Positions 7,350-16,488 of a stretch of DNA of 64,000 bases are shown here, piece after piece. A program made the position numbers and the translations under genes. Source of the stretch: WTGJ01 sp965237765 (GTDB lineage Bacteria > Chloroflexota > Anaerolineae > Aggregatilineales > Phototrophicaceae); NCBI GenBank assembly GCA_965237765.1, contig OZ250157.1:248001-312000 (forward strand). The letters are read 5' to 3'. Numbering within the stretch: the stretch's first letter is position 1; the number at the start of each line of letters is the position of its first letter. The notes below the pieces were generated by a model that made no database searches, was not told the origin of the DNA, and saw only the letters and a program-made list of their open reading frames with translations.

Positions 7350-8420
7350 ATGAACGAAAGTAGGTTCCGCATTTTTGATGGCCACAACGATTCACTATTG
7401 GATTTCTTCTCCCCATTTGGTGATGGAAAGCCGAGCGAATTTTTTGAGGGAAACGACAAGTGGCAGTTGGATCTGCCAAAGGCTCGCCGCGGCAACTTCG
7501 GTGGTGGTTTCTTCGCCGTCTATATCCCCGGTGAAGATTTTGCCGAAATCGCTGCCGCCATCAAAGCGGGTGATACCGATGCGCTGGCCTCGATCACCGT
7601 TCCGGTGCCTTATGAGGATGCTGCGTATCCTGCCTTACAGTTGATTGCAATTCTTTATCGCTTAGAAGCCGTTTCTCAAGGCCAGTTTCAGGTAGTGCGT
7701 ACCGCTGCTGAGATGGCCAGTTGTTTCGAGAACAACCAAATTGCTGCCCTGTTTCATTTTGAAGGCGCTGAAGCCATCGATATCGATTTGAACGCACTCG
7801 AAGTGTTTTATCAGGCAGGTTTACGTTCTGTGGGTATCGTCCATAGCCGGAACAACCATTTCGGCCACGGCGTACCGATGGGCTTTGGCGATTCACCGGA
7901 TAACGGTCCCGGACTTACCGAAGCCGGCATCCGTCTTGTCCGTCGTTGTAACGATCTTGGCGTAATGATCGATGTATCTCATTTGAACTATAAAGGTTTT
8001 TGGGATGTCGCTAACCATACTGATAATCCCATCGTTGCAACGCATTCCTGCGCGTACCATCTATGCAATTCACCACGCAATCTGATGGATGATCAGTTGG
8101 ATGCCATTGCCCAAACCGGGGGCATAGTGGGCGCAAATTTCTTCATTGGTTTCCTCAATGAAGAAGGCAGCTGGGATCAGCCCACACCCGTGTCTCGTTT
8201 GGTAGAGCATATCGACTACATGGTCGAACGCATGGGAATCGATCATGTCGGCTTCGGCTCGGATTATGGCGTTATTCCCGCACCGATCGGAATGCCAGAT
8301 ATCTCTACCTATCCAGTATTGATGGATGCACTACGTGAACGAGGCTATGACGACGAAGCGCTGCACAAACTGGCGCATGGGAATTGGCTGCGTGTGGTTG
8401 GGGAAACCTGGGCGGAATGA
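7350..8420 (+). CDS. Peptidase M19 family membrane-dipeptidase-like enzyme, copy 2
   Basis: A 356-aa paralogue of the preceding gene, sharing FDGHND at the start, FHFEGAEAID, IDVSHLN and ATHS metal-binding segments and a GSDYGV segment near the C-terminus. It differs in the 50-100 region that shapes the substrate pocket. GAAAGGA lies about 8 nt before the ATG, a good ribosome-binding site. The tandem arrangement indicates duplication followed by divergence, so the copies may have different dipeptide or lactam substrates. Cytosolic by absence of a signal peptide. Confidence 0.9.
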   Translation: MNESRFRIFDGHNDSLLDFFSPFGDGKPSEFFEGNDKWQLDLPKARRGNFGGGFFAVYIPGEDFAEIAAAIKAGDTDALASITVPVPYEDAAYPALQLIAILYRLEAVSQGQFQVVRTAAEMASCFENNQIAALFHFEGAEAIDIDLNALEVFYQAGLRSVGIVHSRNNHFGHGVPMGFGDSPDNGPGLTEAGIRLVRRCNDLGVMIDVSHLNYKGFWDVANHTDNPIVATHSCAYHLCNSPRNLMDDQLDAIAQTGGIVGANFFIGFLNEEGSWDQPTPVSRLVEHIDYMVERMGIDHVGFGSDYGVIPAPIGMPDISTYPVLMDALRERGYDDEALHKLAHGNWLRVVGETWAE

Positions 8421-8479
8421 GCATGGCAATGAAGATCGACAACGAATGGCACTGTAGCCTATCTGTGCTGGCGTAATTC

Positions 8480-10207
8480 GTGGCGGTCATCCTTGGCATA
8501 AACACCGATCATGCAGGTTCCGCCGCTGCCCTGGTGATCGATGGTAACGTCGTAGCGGCGATTGCCGAAGAACGACTGAATCGTATCAAATACTATGCTC
8601 GCTTCCCAAAGCGCTCCATCCGCGCGCTGTTGTCGATGGCGAATCTCAAACCACAGGATATTGAGCACATCGCGATACCGCGAGATCCAAAAGCCAACCT
8701 ATTACCGAAGCTGAGCTACTTACTTCGAAACCCCAACCTAGCACCCGGCCTGTTGCGCATGGGCAACGCTCAGGTGCAGCAATTGGGCTTCCGCGCGCAG
8801 CTGGCAGAAACGTTGGAGATACCCGCTAGCCAATTCCGCTATCGCCAACACCACATCGAGCATCACCTCGCCCACATCGCGAGCGCCTATTTCTGTTCCT
8901 CTTGGGAAGCGGCTGCCGGTTTCAGCGCAGACGGTGCAGGCGATTTCGTCAGTTGCATGCTGGCCGAATGCCGCGGCTCAGAAATCCGCGTCAAAAAGCG
9001 CGTCTACTTGCCACATTCCCTGGGTTTTCTTTACACGATGATCTGCCAGTTCATCGGCTACCAACAATTCGGTGACGAAGGAAAAGTGATGGGCCTGGCG
9101 CCCTATGGCGAAGATCGCTTTCGCGCTGACTTCACCGAGATGCTGCACCTCTCCGATCTCGGTTTCCGCCTGAACGGCCAATTTACACGACCGTTGGGCG
9201 CAGAGGAGAATATCTTTATCAATGATCATGGCAGTATGGAAATCACTCGCCTATGGTCAGATGCGTTGATAGAACGCTTTGGCCCGCCACGAGTAGCGAG
9301 AAGCGAAATTACCCAGCGAGATAAAGATTTGGCCTTTGGCGTGCAGGGTGCCTTCGAGCGAACGTATTTGCAAATGCTGTGCGTCTTGCACGAGCTCGTC
9401 CCGCAAGAGCGCGTGGCGATCGCTGGCGGCGCTGCGTTGAATAGTGTGGCAAACGGCAAAATCTTCCAGGAAACGCCATTCCGTGAAACCTGGATCCAAC
9501 CCGCCGCGGGCGACGAGGGACTCGCGCTCGGGGCCGCTTTGTATGTGAGTCAGTCTATTCTGAAAGAGCACCACCGATATGAGATGGATGGCGCATATCT
9601 GGGCCCGGAATATACCGAATCGGAAATTCGCGCCGCGCTGGATGCGTCAGGACTTCGGTATCGCCATGACGAAATTGCTGCCATCACCCAAGAAACAGCT
9701 GGTTACCTGGAACAGGGGAAGATCGTAGGTTGGTTCCAGGGTCGGATGGAATGGGGCCCGCGCGCGCTGGGCAATCGCTCCATACTGGCGCACCCCGGCC
9801 TTCCCACTATGAAGGAAACCCTCAATGAACGCATCAAGAAGCGCGAATGGTTTCGCCCTTTCGCGCCGGTGGTTCTTGCAGAAAGGCAAGCGGAGATATT
9901 TGAGGAGAGCCACCCTTCTCCTTATATGCTCCATGTATACAAAATCCGCCGCGAATGGCGAACGCGCCTTTGTGCGGTCAATCATGTAGATAACACCGGC
10001 CGCTTGCAAAGCGTCGCGCGCGCGCAAAACCCGCGTTATTATGACCTCATTAGTGCCTTCGCCGCGCGAACAGGTATCCCGGCCCTCGTGAACACCAGTT
10101 TCAACGAGAATGAGCCCATCGTATGCGCCCCACAAGAAGCCATCGCCTGTTTCCAACGCACCAAAATGGATGTGTTGGTGATCGGCGATTTCATTTGCGT
10201 AAAATGA
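8480..10207 (+). CDS. Carbamoyltransferase, NodU/CmcH family
   Basis: A 575-aa protein starting at GTG 8480. It begins VILGINTDHAGSAAALV, the typical Kae1-like/ASKHA N-terminus that binds the carbamoyl donor. The metal-binding HHIEHHLAH segment is near residues 122-130, and the C-terminal domain contains WGPRALGNRSILA and VNTSFNENEPIV. Family members use carbamoyl phosphate and ATP to O-carbamoylate antibiotics, Nod factors or sugars. The acceptor cannot be deduced. It sits between M19 dipeptidases rather than in a recognisable sugar or antibiotic cluster, which is unusual. The Shine-Dalgarno signal before this GTG is weak. Confidence 0.88.
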   Translation: MAVILGINTDHAGSAAALVIDGNVVAAIAEERLNRIKYYARFPKRSIRALLSMANLKPQDIEHIAIPRDPKANLLPKLSYLLRNPNLAPGLLRMGNAQVQQLGFRAQLAETLEIPASQFRYRQHHIEHHLAHIASAYFCSSWEAAAGFSADGAGDFVSCMLAECRGSEIRVKKRVYLPHSLGFLYTMICQFIGYQQFGDEGKVMGLAPYGEDRFRADFTEMLHLSDLGFRLNGQFTRPLGAEENIFINDHGSMEITRLWSDALIERFGPPRVARSEITQRDKDLAFGVQGAFERTYLQMLCVLHELVPQERVAIAGGAALNSVANGKIFQETPFRETWIQPAAGDEGLALGAALYVSQSILKEHHRYEMDGAYLGPEYTESEIRAALDASGLRYRHDEIAAITQETAGYLEQGKIVGWFQGRMEWGPRALGNRSILAHPGLPTMKETLNERIKKREWFRPFAPVVLAERQAEIFEESHPSPYMLHVYKIRREWRTRLCAVNHVDNTGRLQSVARAQNPRYYDLISAFAARTGIPALVNTSFNENEPIVCAPQEAIACFQRTKMDVLVIGDFICVK

Positions 10208-10229
10208 GCATGAATGAGAGAAAGAGACA

Positions 10230-11351
10230 ATGAGCGACAAACCCCTCCCCATCTACGACGGGCATAATGACAGCATCCTGCACTACGCCATTCCCAAAAT
10301 CGCACCGGATTACACGGCGGCCTTCAGCGAATTCTTTGGCTATTCAGAGCCCCCTAACCGTGACTTCTTCCGCCGCGGTGACCAGGGGCATATCGATTTG
10401 CCGCGCGCCCACGAGGGCGGCCTCGCCGGCGGTTTCTGGGCGATTTCACCCATCCCAGAGCACCCTGAGGACAAGCAATCGGTCGCCAGCGTCGGCGCCG
10501 GCGAGGATGGCACCTTCGATGTGCCGCTACCGCCGAGAATCCCACATGACTACGCCTCGCGTTTCACCATCGCTGCCGCCAGCGAAATCCTGCGTATGAT
10601 CGCCGCTTCCGACGGCCAAGCGCGCCTCGTGAAGACCGCCGACGATATCGCCGAATGCATCGAGACCGGTATCTTCGCCATCCAGCTGCATTTTGAAGGC
10701 GCAGAAGCCATCGACGAAGATTTGCGCGCGTTGGATATCTGGTATGAAGTCGGCCTGCGCTCCCTGGGTATCGTATGGAGCCGGCCAAACATCTTCGGGC
10801 ATGGCGTTCCTTTCCGCTTCCCCTCTTCGCCAGATACCGGCCCTGGCCTTAGCGGCGCTGGCAAGCGTCTGGTGCGCCGTTGCAACCAGCTGGGAATTGT
10901 CATCGACCTATCGCACTTAAATGAGCGCGGTTTCTGGGATGTAGCCAACATCAGTGAAGCACCGCTCATCGCCACCCATTCCAACGCGCACGCCATCAAC
11001 GCTGCCACGCGAAACCTCACCGACAAGCAACTCGCCGCGATTGCCGAATCTGACGGCATGGTTGGTGTCAATTTCCACGTCGGTTTCTTGCGCGAAGACG
11101 GCCAGACCGAACCCGATACACCCCTGCAGGTCATTGTGAGGCATTTCGATTACCTCATAGAGAAACTCGGCGAAGACCGCGTCGGCTTCGGTTCGGATTT
11201 CGATGGCGCCGTGATGCCCGCCGGCTTGGCCGATTGCGCTCACTTGCCCAATCTCATCAACGCCATGCGCGCCGCCGGCTACGACGAGGCGCTACTGCAC
11301 AAACTCGCCTATCAGAATTGGATCCGCGCGCTGCGCAATTCCTGGAAGTAA
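10230..11351 (+). CDS. Peptidase M19 family membrane-dipeptidase-like enzyme, copy 3
   Basis: A 373-aa third paralogue. YDGHND (zinc ligands) lies at the N-terminus, LHFEGAEAID gives the bridging glutamate, IDLSHLN and ATHSNAH give the later histidines, and GFGSDFDG the C-terminal aspartate. It is longer than copies 1 and 2 through an insertion around residues 70-110 (rich in Pro, Glu and Ser). GAGAAAGAG precedes the ATG. It closes the four-gene run; the next gene, leuS, is 407 nt away with its own promoter. Confidence 0.9.
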   Translation: MSDKPLPIYDGHNDSILHYAIPKIAPDYTAAFSEFFGYSEPPNRDFFRRGDQGHIDLPRAHEGGLAGGFWAISPIPEHPEDKQSVASVGAGEDGTFDVPLPPRIPHDYASRFTIAAASEILRMIAASDGQARLVKTADDIAECIETGIFAIQLHFEGAEAIDEDLRALDIWYEVGLRSLGIVWSRPNIFGHGVPFRFPSSPDTGPGLSGAGKRLVRRCNQLGIVIDLSHLNERGFWDVANISEAPLIATHSNAHAINAATRNLTDKQLAAIAESDGMVGVNFHVGFLREDGQTEPDTPLQVIVRHFDYLIEKLGEDRVGFGSDFDGAVMPAGLADCAHLPNLINAMRAAGYDEALLHKLAYQNWIRALRNSWK

Positions 11352-11394
11352 GCCCAATGGGCAGGTGGGGTTATTCGTTGATAGCAATTAGAAA

Positions 11395-11422
11395 TTAACA
11401 ACCGTCAGGACAGTCCTATGAT
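11395..11422 (+). promoter_or_regulatory. sigma-70 type promoter for the leuS leader
   Basis: TTAACA (11395-11400), 16-bp spacer, TATGAT (11417-11422): each hexamer matches five of six consensus bases. Transcription from here would give a leader of about 330 nt before the leuS ATG. Confidence 0.6.
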
Positions 11423-11444
11423 ATTCTCCCTCATGCTAGGACTG
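11411..11444. promoter_or_regulatory. Inverted repeat over the -10/start of the leuS promoter
   Basis: CAGTCCTA (11411-11418) and TAGGACTG (11437-11444) are perfect inverted arms separated by 18 bp, covering the -10 and the expected start site. A second small palindrome, AGGACAGTCCT, lies at 11408-11418. This could be an operator or the first hairpin of the transcript. Confidence 0.4.
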
Positions 11445-11646
11445 TACAATCTGCGCCCTTCGAATTGATTCGAATTGTCCATCGAAACATCCTTGCCCCG
11501 CCGCACGATATAGCGCCTTGCATTTGGGATACCGATCGTTTATTCTTGTGGCGTCTGCCGAAGCGAGTTTGAAAGACAAGGTCAGCTGGGCATGAACGAA
11601 CAGCAAAGCCAGGGCTACGAGGTGGCTCGCTCTTTACTCGCCGGCC

Positions 11647-11748
11647 GGGCCTGCTCCTAAAGCAGCGCCCACCCTCTCCACTGACGATAACCAACCGATA
11701 TCTTCGTAGTTGCGCGCCGCCTTTTCGCCGGCCTGCTTCATTTAGGAG
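11647..11748 (+). promoter_or_regulatory. leuS leader: hairpin with an anti-Shine-Dalgarno sequence
   Basis: GGGC-CTGCT...AGCAG-C-GCCC (11647-11670) forms a strong stem whose loop region contains CTCCTAAA (11654-11661). That octamer is the exact complement of the leuS ribosome-binding site TTTAGGAG (11741-11748). The leader could switch between the local hairpin and a long-range pairing that hides the ribosome-binding site. No T-box motif was found. The rest of the 11352-11758 gap holds no gene. Confidence 0.4.
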
Positions 11749-11758
11749 TTGACCCTTC

Positions 11759-14548
11759 ATGAGCGAAAGCTACCAACACCAGAAAATCGAGCGCCACTGG
11801 CAAGAGCGCTGGGAGGCTGATGGCGTCTACCGACAACGCGTCGATTGGTCCAAACCCAAGCACTACGCGCTCACCATGCTGCCCTACCCCAGCGGCGATC
11901 TGCACATCGGCCATTGGTTTGCGATGACTCCCCCGGACGCGCGCGCGCGTTATATGCGCATGCGCGGCTTCAACGTGCTCTTTCCCATGGGCTTTGACGC
12001 CTTCGGTCTGCCCGCGGAAAACGCCGCCGTACAGAACAACATCCACCCCTGGCAGTGGACATACAGCAATATCGAGCGCATGCGGGAGCAAATGCGCACC
12101 ATGGGCACGATGTTTGATTGGGAGCGCGAGGCCATCTCCTGCACGCCAGAATATTACCGCTGGACGCAATGGTTCTTCGCTCGCTTTTACGAAGCCGGCC
12201 TGGCGTATCGCGGCGAAGCGCTGGTCAACTGGTCGCCAACGCTGCAAACCGTGCTGGCCAACGAGCAGGTCATTGATGGTAAAGACGAGCGCACCAACCA
12301 ACCCGTCATCCAACAACTGATGACCCAATGGTTCTTCCGCTACCGCCATTTCGTCGAGGAATTGCTGGATTTCAGCGGCTTGGATTGGCCGAACCCTGTC
12401 GTGCAAATGCAGACGAACTGGATCGGCCGCAGCGAGGGTGCGCGCGTTACCTTTCATAGTGAAGCCGGCGACGTCATCGATGTCTTCACCACTCGCCCGG
12501 ACACGCTCTGGGGCGCGACTTTCATGGTGCTGGCGCCCGAGCACCCACTGGTCGCCAAACTGACGAGCGCTACCCAACGAGAAGCGGTAGAAGCCTACGT
12601 CGCGCAGGCCGCCAGCCGCTCCGAATTGGAGCGTATGGCCGAAGAGCGCGCGAAGACCGGCATCTTCATCGGCGCCTACGCAATCAACCCGGTCAACGAG
12701 GAGCGCATTCCCATTTGGGTGGCCGATTACGTGATGTTCGGCTACGGGAGCGGCGCCATCATGGCCGTGCCGGCACATGACGAGCGCGATTTCGCTTTCG
12801 CCCGCCACTATGGACTCACAGTGCGTCCCGTCATCCAACCTGCCGGTGAAACGCTGACGGACGAGACGATAATCGCCGCCTGGGAAGGTGAAGGACGCAT
12901 GATCAACAGCGGCCATTTCGATGGCACTGAGGTCACGCGGGCCAAAGGACGCGCCAACCCGGGCATCGCCGCCGTCATCGATTGGTTGCAAGAGAGCGGC
13001 ATCGGCGAGGAATCGATTAATTATCGCCTGCGCGATTGGCTCATCAGCCGCCAACGTTATTGGGGCTGCCCAATACCAATCATCCACCGCGAAGACGGCA
13101 GTCTGGAAGTCGTGCCCAATGACAAGCTGCCGGTGCTGCTGCCCGAAGAGGTGGAATTCATGCCCACCGGCCGTAGCCCGTTGACCTACCATGAGCCTTT
13201 CTTCAAGACGAAGAGCGCCGATGGCCAGCCTGCTCGCCGCGAAAGCGACACGATGGATACCTTCCTCTGCTCATCCTGGTATCAGTGTCGCTACCTGAGC
13301 CCGCATTTCGATACCGCGCCCTTCGATCCGGAGGAAGCGGCCTACTGGTTACCCGTCGATACCTATACTGGCGGCGCCGAGCACGCCACCATGCACCTGC
13401 TCTATACGCGCTGGTTCGCGCGGGCCATGGATGAAGTCGGCGCCTTCGACGAAACCAAAACCATCATGCGCGCGCATGGCCGCGAAGACACATCACTTCT
13501 GCGCGAGCCGATGCTGCAGTTGCGCAACCAGGGACAAGTGCTGGGCGCTGAGCGCGAAGGGCATTATGTCCGCGCCGAAGGACAGGAAAAGGATGGCCGC
13601 TTCTACGCGCACCGCGTCTCCGTAATCCCGCGCGAAACCCCTGCGATCGCCAGCGCCCCGCAGGGCGAAATCAAACGCCGCGTCGAGAACATCCTGCACC
13701 TGCAAGATGGTGATGCTCCCACGCGCATTGTCGAAGTGGCCGTGGACGCCGAAATCGTCATCCCAAGTCTGAAAGGCCAGGCGCGCGTCGACCAGCTGTT
13801 ACAGCACTTGGATATCCAACGCATGTCCAAGAGCAAAGGCAACGTCGTCAACCCAGACGAGCTGGTGCGCGAATACGGCGCCGATACGGTGCGCGCTTAC
13901 CTGATGTTCGCCTTCGACTTTGAGAAAGGCGGCCCATGGGTACCTGAAGGCATCAAGGGCGTGCAACGCTGGCTGGCGGATGTCTGGGATCTGGTCACTG
14001 GCGAGGCGCCCTGTGGCGAAGGTCAAGCGGAAGCCGAGGCGCGAATGGAGCGGCGCTGTCAACAGACCATCGCGCGCGTCAGCAATGGGTTGGAAAATTT
14101 TCGCTTCAATACAGCGATCGCCGAATTAATGGCGCTGCGCAATGACCTGCTCGCCGCTCGGCGGTCGGGCCAAATGAGCGAGACGGCCTGGTTTTCGGCG
14201 CTACAGGCGCACGTCCTGCTGATGGCTCCCTTCACCCCACATATCGCCGAGGAATGCTGGGCGAAATTGGGGGGTGAATATAGCGTCCACCAACAATCCT
14301 GGCCAGAATTTGACGTGTCTTTGGCGCAAGAGCCAATGCTGACGCTGGTGGTGCAGGGCGGACGTCGCGTCGTCGATCGCCTGGTAGTGCCCGCTTCGAT
14401 AAGCGAAGAACAGGCGAAAGCGCTGGCCCTGGCGAGCGAAGGCGCGCGCAAATTGCTCGGCGAAAAGGAACCGCGCCGCGTGATCTACATCGCCGGCCGC
14501 CGCAAAGCGGGCATCGTCAGCGACCCGGTGGTGAATATCGTCATCTGA
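11759..14548 (+). CDS. leuS: Leucyl-tRNA synthetase
   Basis: A 929-aa class Ia synthetase that charges tRNA-Leu. HIGH is at residues 49-52 (GDLHIGHW) and the KMSKS loop at 688-693 (RMSKSK). The CP1 editing domain is recognisable by FTTRPDTLWGATFMV and GSGAIMAVPAHDERD, so post-transfer editing should be intact. Between the catalytic core and KMSKS there is a long insert (about residues 575-685) containing VLGAEREGHYVRAEGQ and a HLQDGD segment. This is larger than in E. coli LeuRS and probably a lineage-specific leucine-specific domain. GGAG lies 9 nt before the ATG at 11759. Confidence 0.97.
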   Translation: MSESYQHQKIERHWQERWEADGVYRQRVDWSKPKHYALTMLPYPSGDLHIGHWFAMTPPDARARYMRMRGFNVLFPMGFDAFGLPAENAAVQNNIHPWQWTYSNIERMREQMRTMGTMFDWEREAISCTPEYYRWTQWFFARFYEAGLAYRGEALVNWSPTLQTVLANEQVIDGKDERTNQPVIQQLMTQWFFRYRHFVEELLDFSGLDWPNPVVQMQTNWIGRSEGARVTFHSEAGDVIDVFTTRPDTLWGATFMVLAPEHPLVAKLTSATQREAVEAYVAQAASRSELERMAEERAKTGIFIGAYAINPVNEERIPIWVADYVMFGYGSGAIMAVPAHDERDFAFARHYGLTVRPVIQPAGETLTDETIIAAWEGEGRMINSGHFDGTEVTRAKGRANPGIAAVIDWLQESGIGEESINYRLRDWLISRQRYWGCPIPIIHREDGSLEVVPNDKLPVLLPEEVEFMPTGRSPLTYHEPFFKTKSADGQPARRESDTMDTFLCSSWYQCRYLSPHFDTAPFDPEEAAYWLPVDTYTGGAEHATMHLLYTRWFARAMDEVGAFDETKTIMRAHGREDTSLLREPMLQLRNQGQVLGAEREGHYVRAEGQEKDGRFYAHRVSVIPRETPAIASAPQGEIKRRVENILHLQDGDAPTRIVEVAVDAEIVIPSLKGQARVDQLLQHLDIQRMSKSKGNVVNPDELVREYGADTVRAYLMFAFDFEKGGPWVPEGIKGVQRWLADVWDLVTGEAPCGEGQAEAEARMERRCQQTIARVSNGLENFRFNTAIAELMALRNDLLAARRSGQMSETAWFSALQAHVLLMAPFTPHIAEECWAKLGGEYSVHQQSWPEFDVSLAQEPMLTLVVQGGRRVVDRLVVPASISEEQAKALALASEGARKLLGEKEPRRVIYIAGRRKAGIVSDPVVNIVI

Positions 14549-14574
14549 GCGCCCCCTCATCGTTTGAGCGCAAC

Positions 14575-15366
14575 TCAACCCGGGTCGCGCGCGCGTAAAG
14601 CCAGGAAGAGCGGTATTTCTCGCTGCGAGTGCTCCTCCGCGCGGGATGGTCCACCTGCGCCTTTGCCGCGCGGTCGTGGTTTCACTTCTGCGGGCAATTC
14701 ATGAATCGCGTCCAACCACAACCCATTCGCCGCCAAAGCCGCGACGTATTCTCCCAGTGGTCGATGGAAGCTGGTGGTGACGCCGCTCACGCCGGGATAG
14801 GCTTTCATCGGCACAGGCAAAGGCGTCAGGTAGCGATCGATGCGCCGGTAGCGCAACTTCCGACCCTCATCCCAGCCCCAACCGCTCTGGCGCGGCACTC
14901 GGAAGCAAGGATGCGTCATGAGGATGATCACACGCCCACGCGGCGCCAACAATCCGCGCGCGCTCTGGATTACGGCCGCCAATGGGTCCATATCCTGCAG
15001 ACTGAGCAGGAAAACAGCCGCCTCAAATTGCGCCGCAGCCAGTTGCGGATGGCGGGTGAGCGCCGCCCCATCCGCCCGCAAAAAGCGCCCGTGCTGCCCG
15101 TGATGGCGATGCGCCCGCGTGAGCAATCGAGGGCTGACATCCACGCCGGTGTATTGAGCACCCACCTTGGCGATATGTGGCGCCAGTACGCCTTGCCCGC
15201 AACCGATATCCAGGATGCGTTCTCCCGCGCGCGCTTCCAACAAAGCCAACAACGCCGGGATGGCTGTACGCCGATGGTGCTCGCTGCCGCCCGGGCCGAC
15301 CCAGCCATCATACCAGGCCGCCAGCGCATCCCAGCCGCGAACTCGGCGCCGCTTTTGCCCGCTCAT
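14575..15366 (-). CDS. Class I SAM-dependent methyltransferase
   Basis: A 263-aa Rossmann-fold methyltransferase. Motif I is ILDIGCGQGVLAPHIA, followed by YTGVDVSPRLLTRA for motif post-I, and AVFLLSLQDMD near motif IV, matching the Methyltransf_11 type. The basic N-terminus MSGQKRRRVRGWDALA and the WYDGWVGPGGSEHH segment resemble small-molecule or ubiquinone/menaquinone-like methylases, but the substrate is unknown. It converges on leuS with 26 nt between stops, and is followed downstream of no other gene on its strand. Confidence 0.8.
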   Translation of the reverse strand: MSGQKRRRVRGWDALAAWYDGWVGPGGSEHHRRTAIPALLALLEARAGERILDIGCGQGVLAPHIAKVGAQYTGVDVSPRLLTRAHRHHGQHGRFLRADGAALTRHPQLAAAQFEAAVFLLSLQDMDPLAAVIQSARGLLAPRGRVIILMTHPCFRVPRQSGWGWDEGRKLRYRRIDRYLTPLPVPMKAYPGVSGVTTSFHRPLGEYVAALAANGLWLDAIHELPAEVKPRPRGKGAGGPSRAEEHSQREIPLFLALRARDPG

Positions 15367-15382
15367 ATCACGCTAATCGCTC

Positions 15383-16390
15383 TCAATGGTTGCGCATCGA
15401 GATGATGTACTTCCCATCACCGATGATGCCACCCACGCTGATCAGGTAGCGGCCATCGCTCGGCAACACGATTTCCAGCCGTGAGTCGAGCGTGCCACGA
15501 CCCAACGAGAAATCGCCGTTGTCATTCCAATTGAGCAGCTCGCCGTTCGGGTCATAGAGTTCAACGACGGGATCCAACAACGGGTCAAGGCTGATGACAT
15601 CCACGGAGAGCAGCAAACCACGAACGCCGTCGAAAAAATAGAGGTCGTAAACCGTCGCTGCGAGGGTGTTGCGCCGCGGTTCATCGAGACCAAGAGCCTG
15701 CAACGTCTCGGTCGGGTAGCTGATATGCGCCAAGGCGGGATGCGGCAAATCAGCTGGGTTGGCGGGCAAAGCGCTGGCCAAAAAGGGCGCGTTGAGGGGC
15801 GTGAAATATAAATATGCCCCCCCAAGGAGCGCGCCACCACCGATGATGCCTAACACAGAACGCCAGGGCAACCGTCGGCCCGCGCTCTTGGCTACCGGTG
15901 TCCGGCGCCAGAATCTCGGTATCCGCAGCGAGATTCGAGGCAACCGCACGCGCGGAAACTGCCCTATATTCGGCAAAACGCGCTGAGCAACAGGCGCCGG
16001 TATGACATCCGGATTGCTCATTGGCGGCACCGGCAAGCCATTGCGGGCGCGATAATTGGCCAGCTCACCGAAAGGGTCGTCATCGTGGCTCAATTCGCCG
16101 AAGGCCGGTACGCGCGCGCGGCTGCCCATCCGCGGCTGCACGTGATTCGGGGTCTGGAGGGCCATTTGCGCCTCGGCGTCACCCGGCGCCAAACGCAAAA
16201 TCTCGCGCGCGGCCCGTTGCCGGTGCTTCGGATTTTGCAGGGCGCGCAACAAGAGCCGCCATGCCATCAGATTTTCGCTATCGCCGCGCAACAGTTGTGC
16301 CAGCAACCGGCGCGCCTGGACGAAATCCCCGCGCCGCAAGGCCGCCTCGGCGAACTCCATCTCGCGCTGCGCTTCGAGCAATACAGGCAC
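15383..16390 (-). CDS. TPR-like membrane protein with a pre-peptidase C-terminal-type domain
   Basis: A 335-aa protein if GTG 16390 is used. This start has GGGAGG upstream and leaves room for the divergent ferredoxin promoter, which would otherwise lie inside the gene. Residues 10-75 form a TPR-like pair (AEAALRRGDFVQARRLL). A Pro/Arg-rich cytosolic part is followed by one membrane helix (SVLGIIGGGALLGGAYLYF). The extracellular C-terminal 130 residues end with LPSDGRYLISVGG, like the beta-sandwich PPC domain of secreted proteins. Function is unknown; the layout suggests a cell-surface sensor or scaffold. Confidence 0.65.
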   Translation of the reverse strand: MPVLLEAQREMEFAEAALRRGDFVQARRLLAQLLRGDSENLMAWRLLLRALQNPKHRQRAAREILRLAPGDAEAQMALQTPNHVQPRMGSRARVPAFGELSHDDDPFGELANYRARNGLPVPPMSNPDVIPAPVAQRVLPNIGQFPRVRLPRISLRIPRFWRRTPVAKSAGRRLPWRSVLGIIGGGALLGGAYLYFTPLNAPFLASALPANPADLPHPALAHISYPTETLQALGLDEPRRNTLAATVYDLYFFDGVRGLLLSVDVISLDPLLDPVVELYDPNGELLNWNDNGDFSLGRGTLDSRLEIVLPSDGRYLISVGGIIGDGKYIISMRNH

Positions 16391-16434
16391 ACCACCTCCC
16401 AAACCACCAGTATATGAAAAGGTCCGTGCGCCGC

Positions 16435-16463
16435 TTGAAATCCGCGCCGTCATGCGCGATAAT
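16435..16463 (+). promoter_or_regulatory. sigma-70 type promoter of the ferredoxin operon
   Basis: TTGAAA (16435-16440), 17-bp spacer, GATAAT (16458-16463). The start site would be near 16470, about 19 nt before the ferredoxin ATG. Confidence 0.6.
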
Positions 16464-16488
16464 CGCCCCCAATCGATGAGAAGAGTGC

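Noticed and set aside
11352..11758. T-box riboswitch upstream of leuS
   Set aside because: Neither the conserved antiterminator bulge sequence (TGGNACC type) nor a terminator hairpin was found in the leader.
11738..13192. 484-aa open frame on the minus strand
   Set aside because: It lies entirely opposite leuS, in an out-of-phase frame of GC-rich coding DNA, with no recognisable domain.
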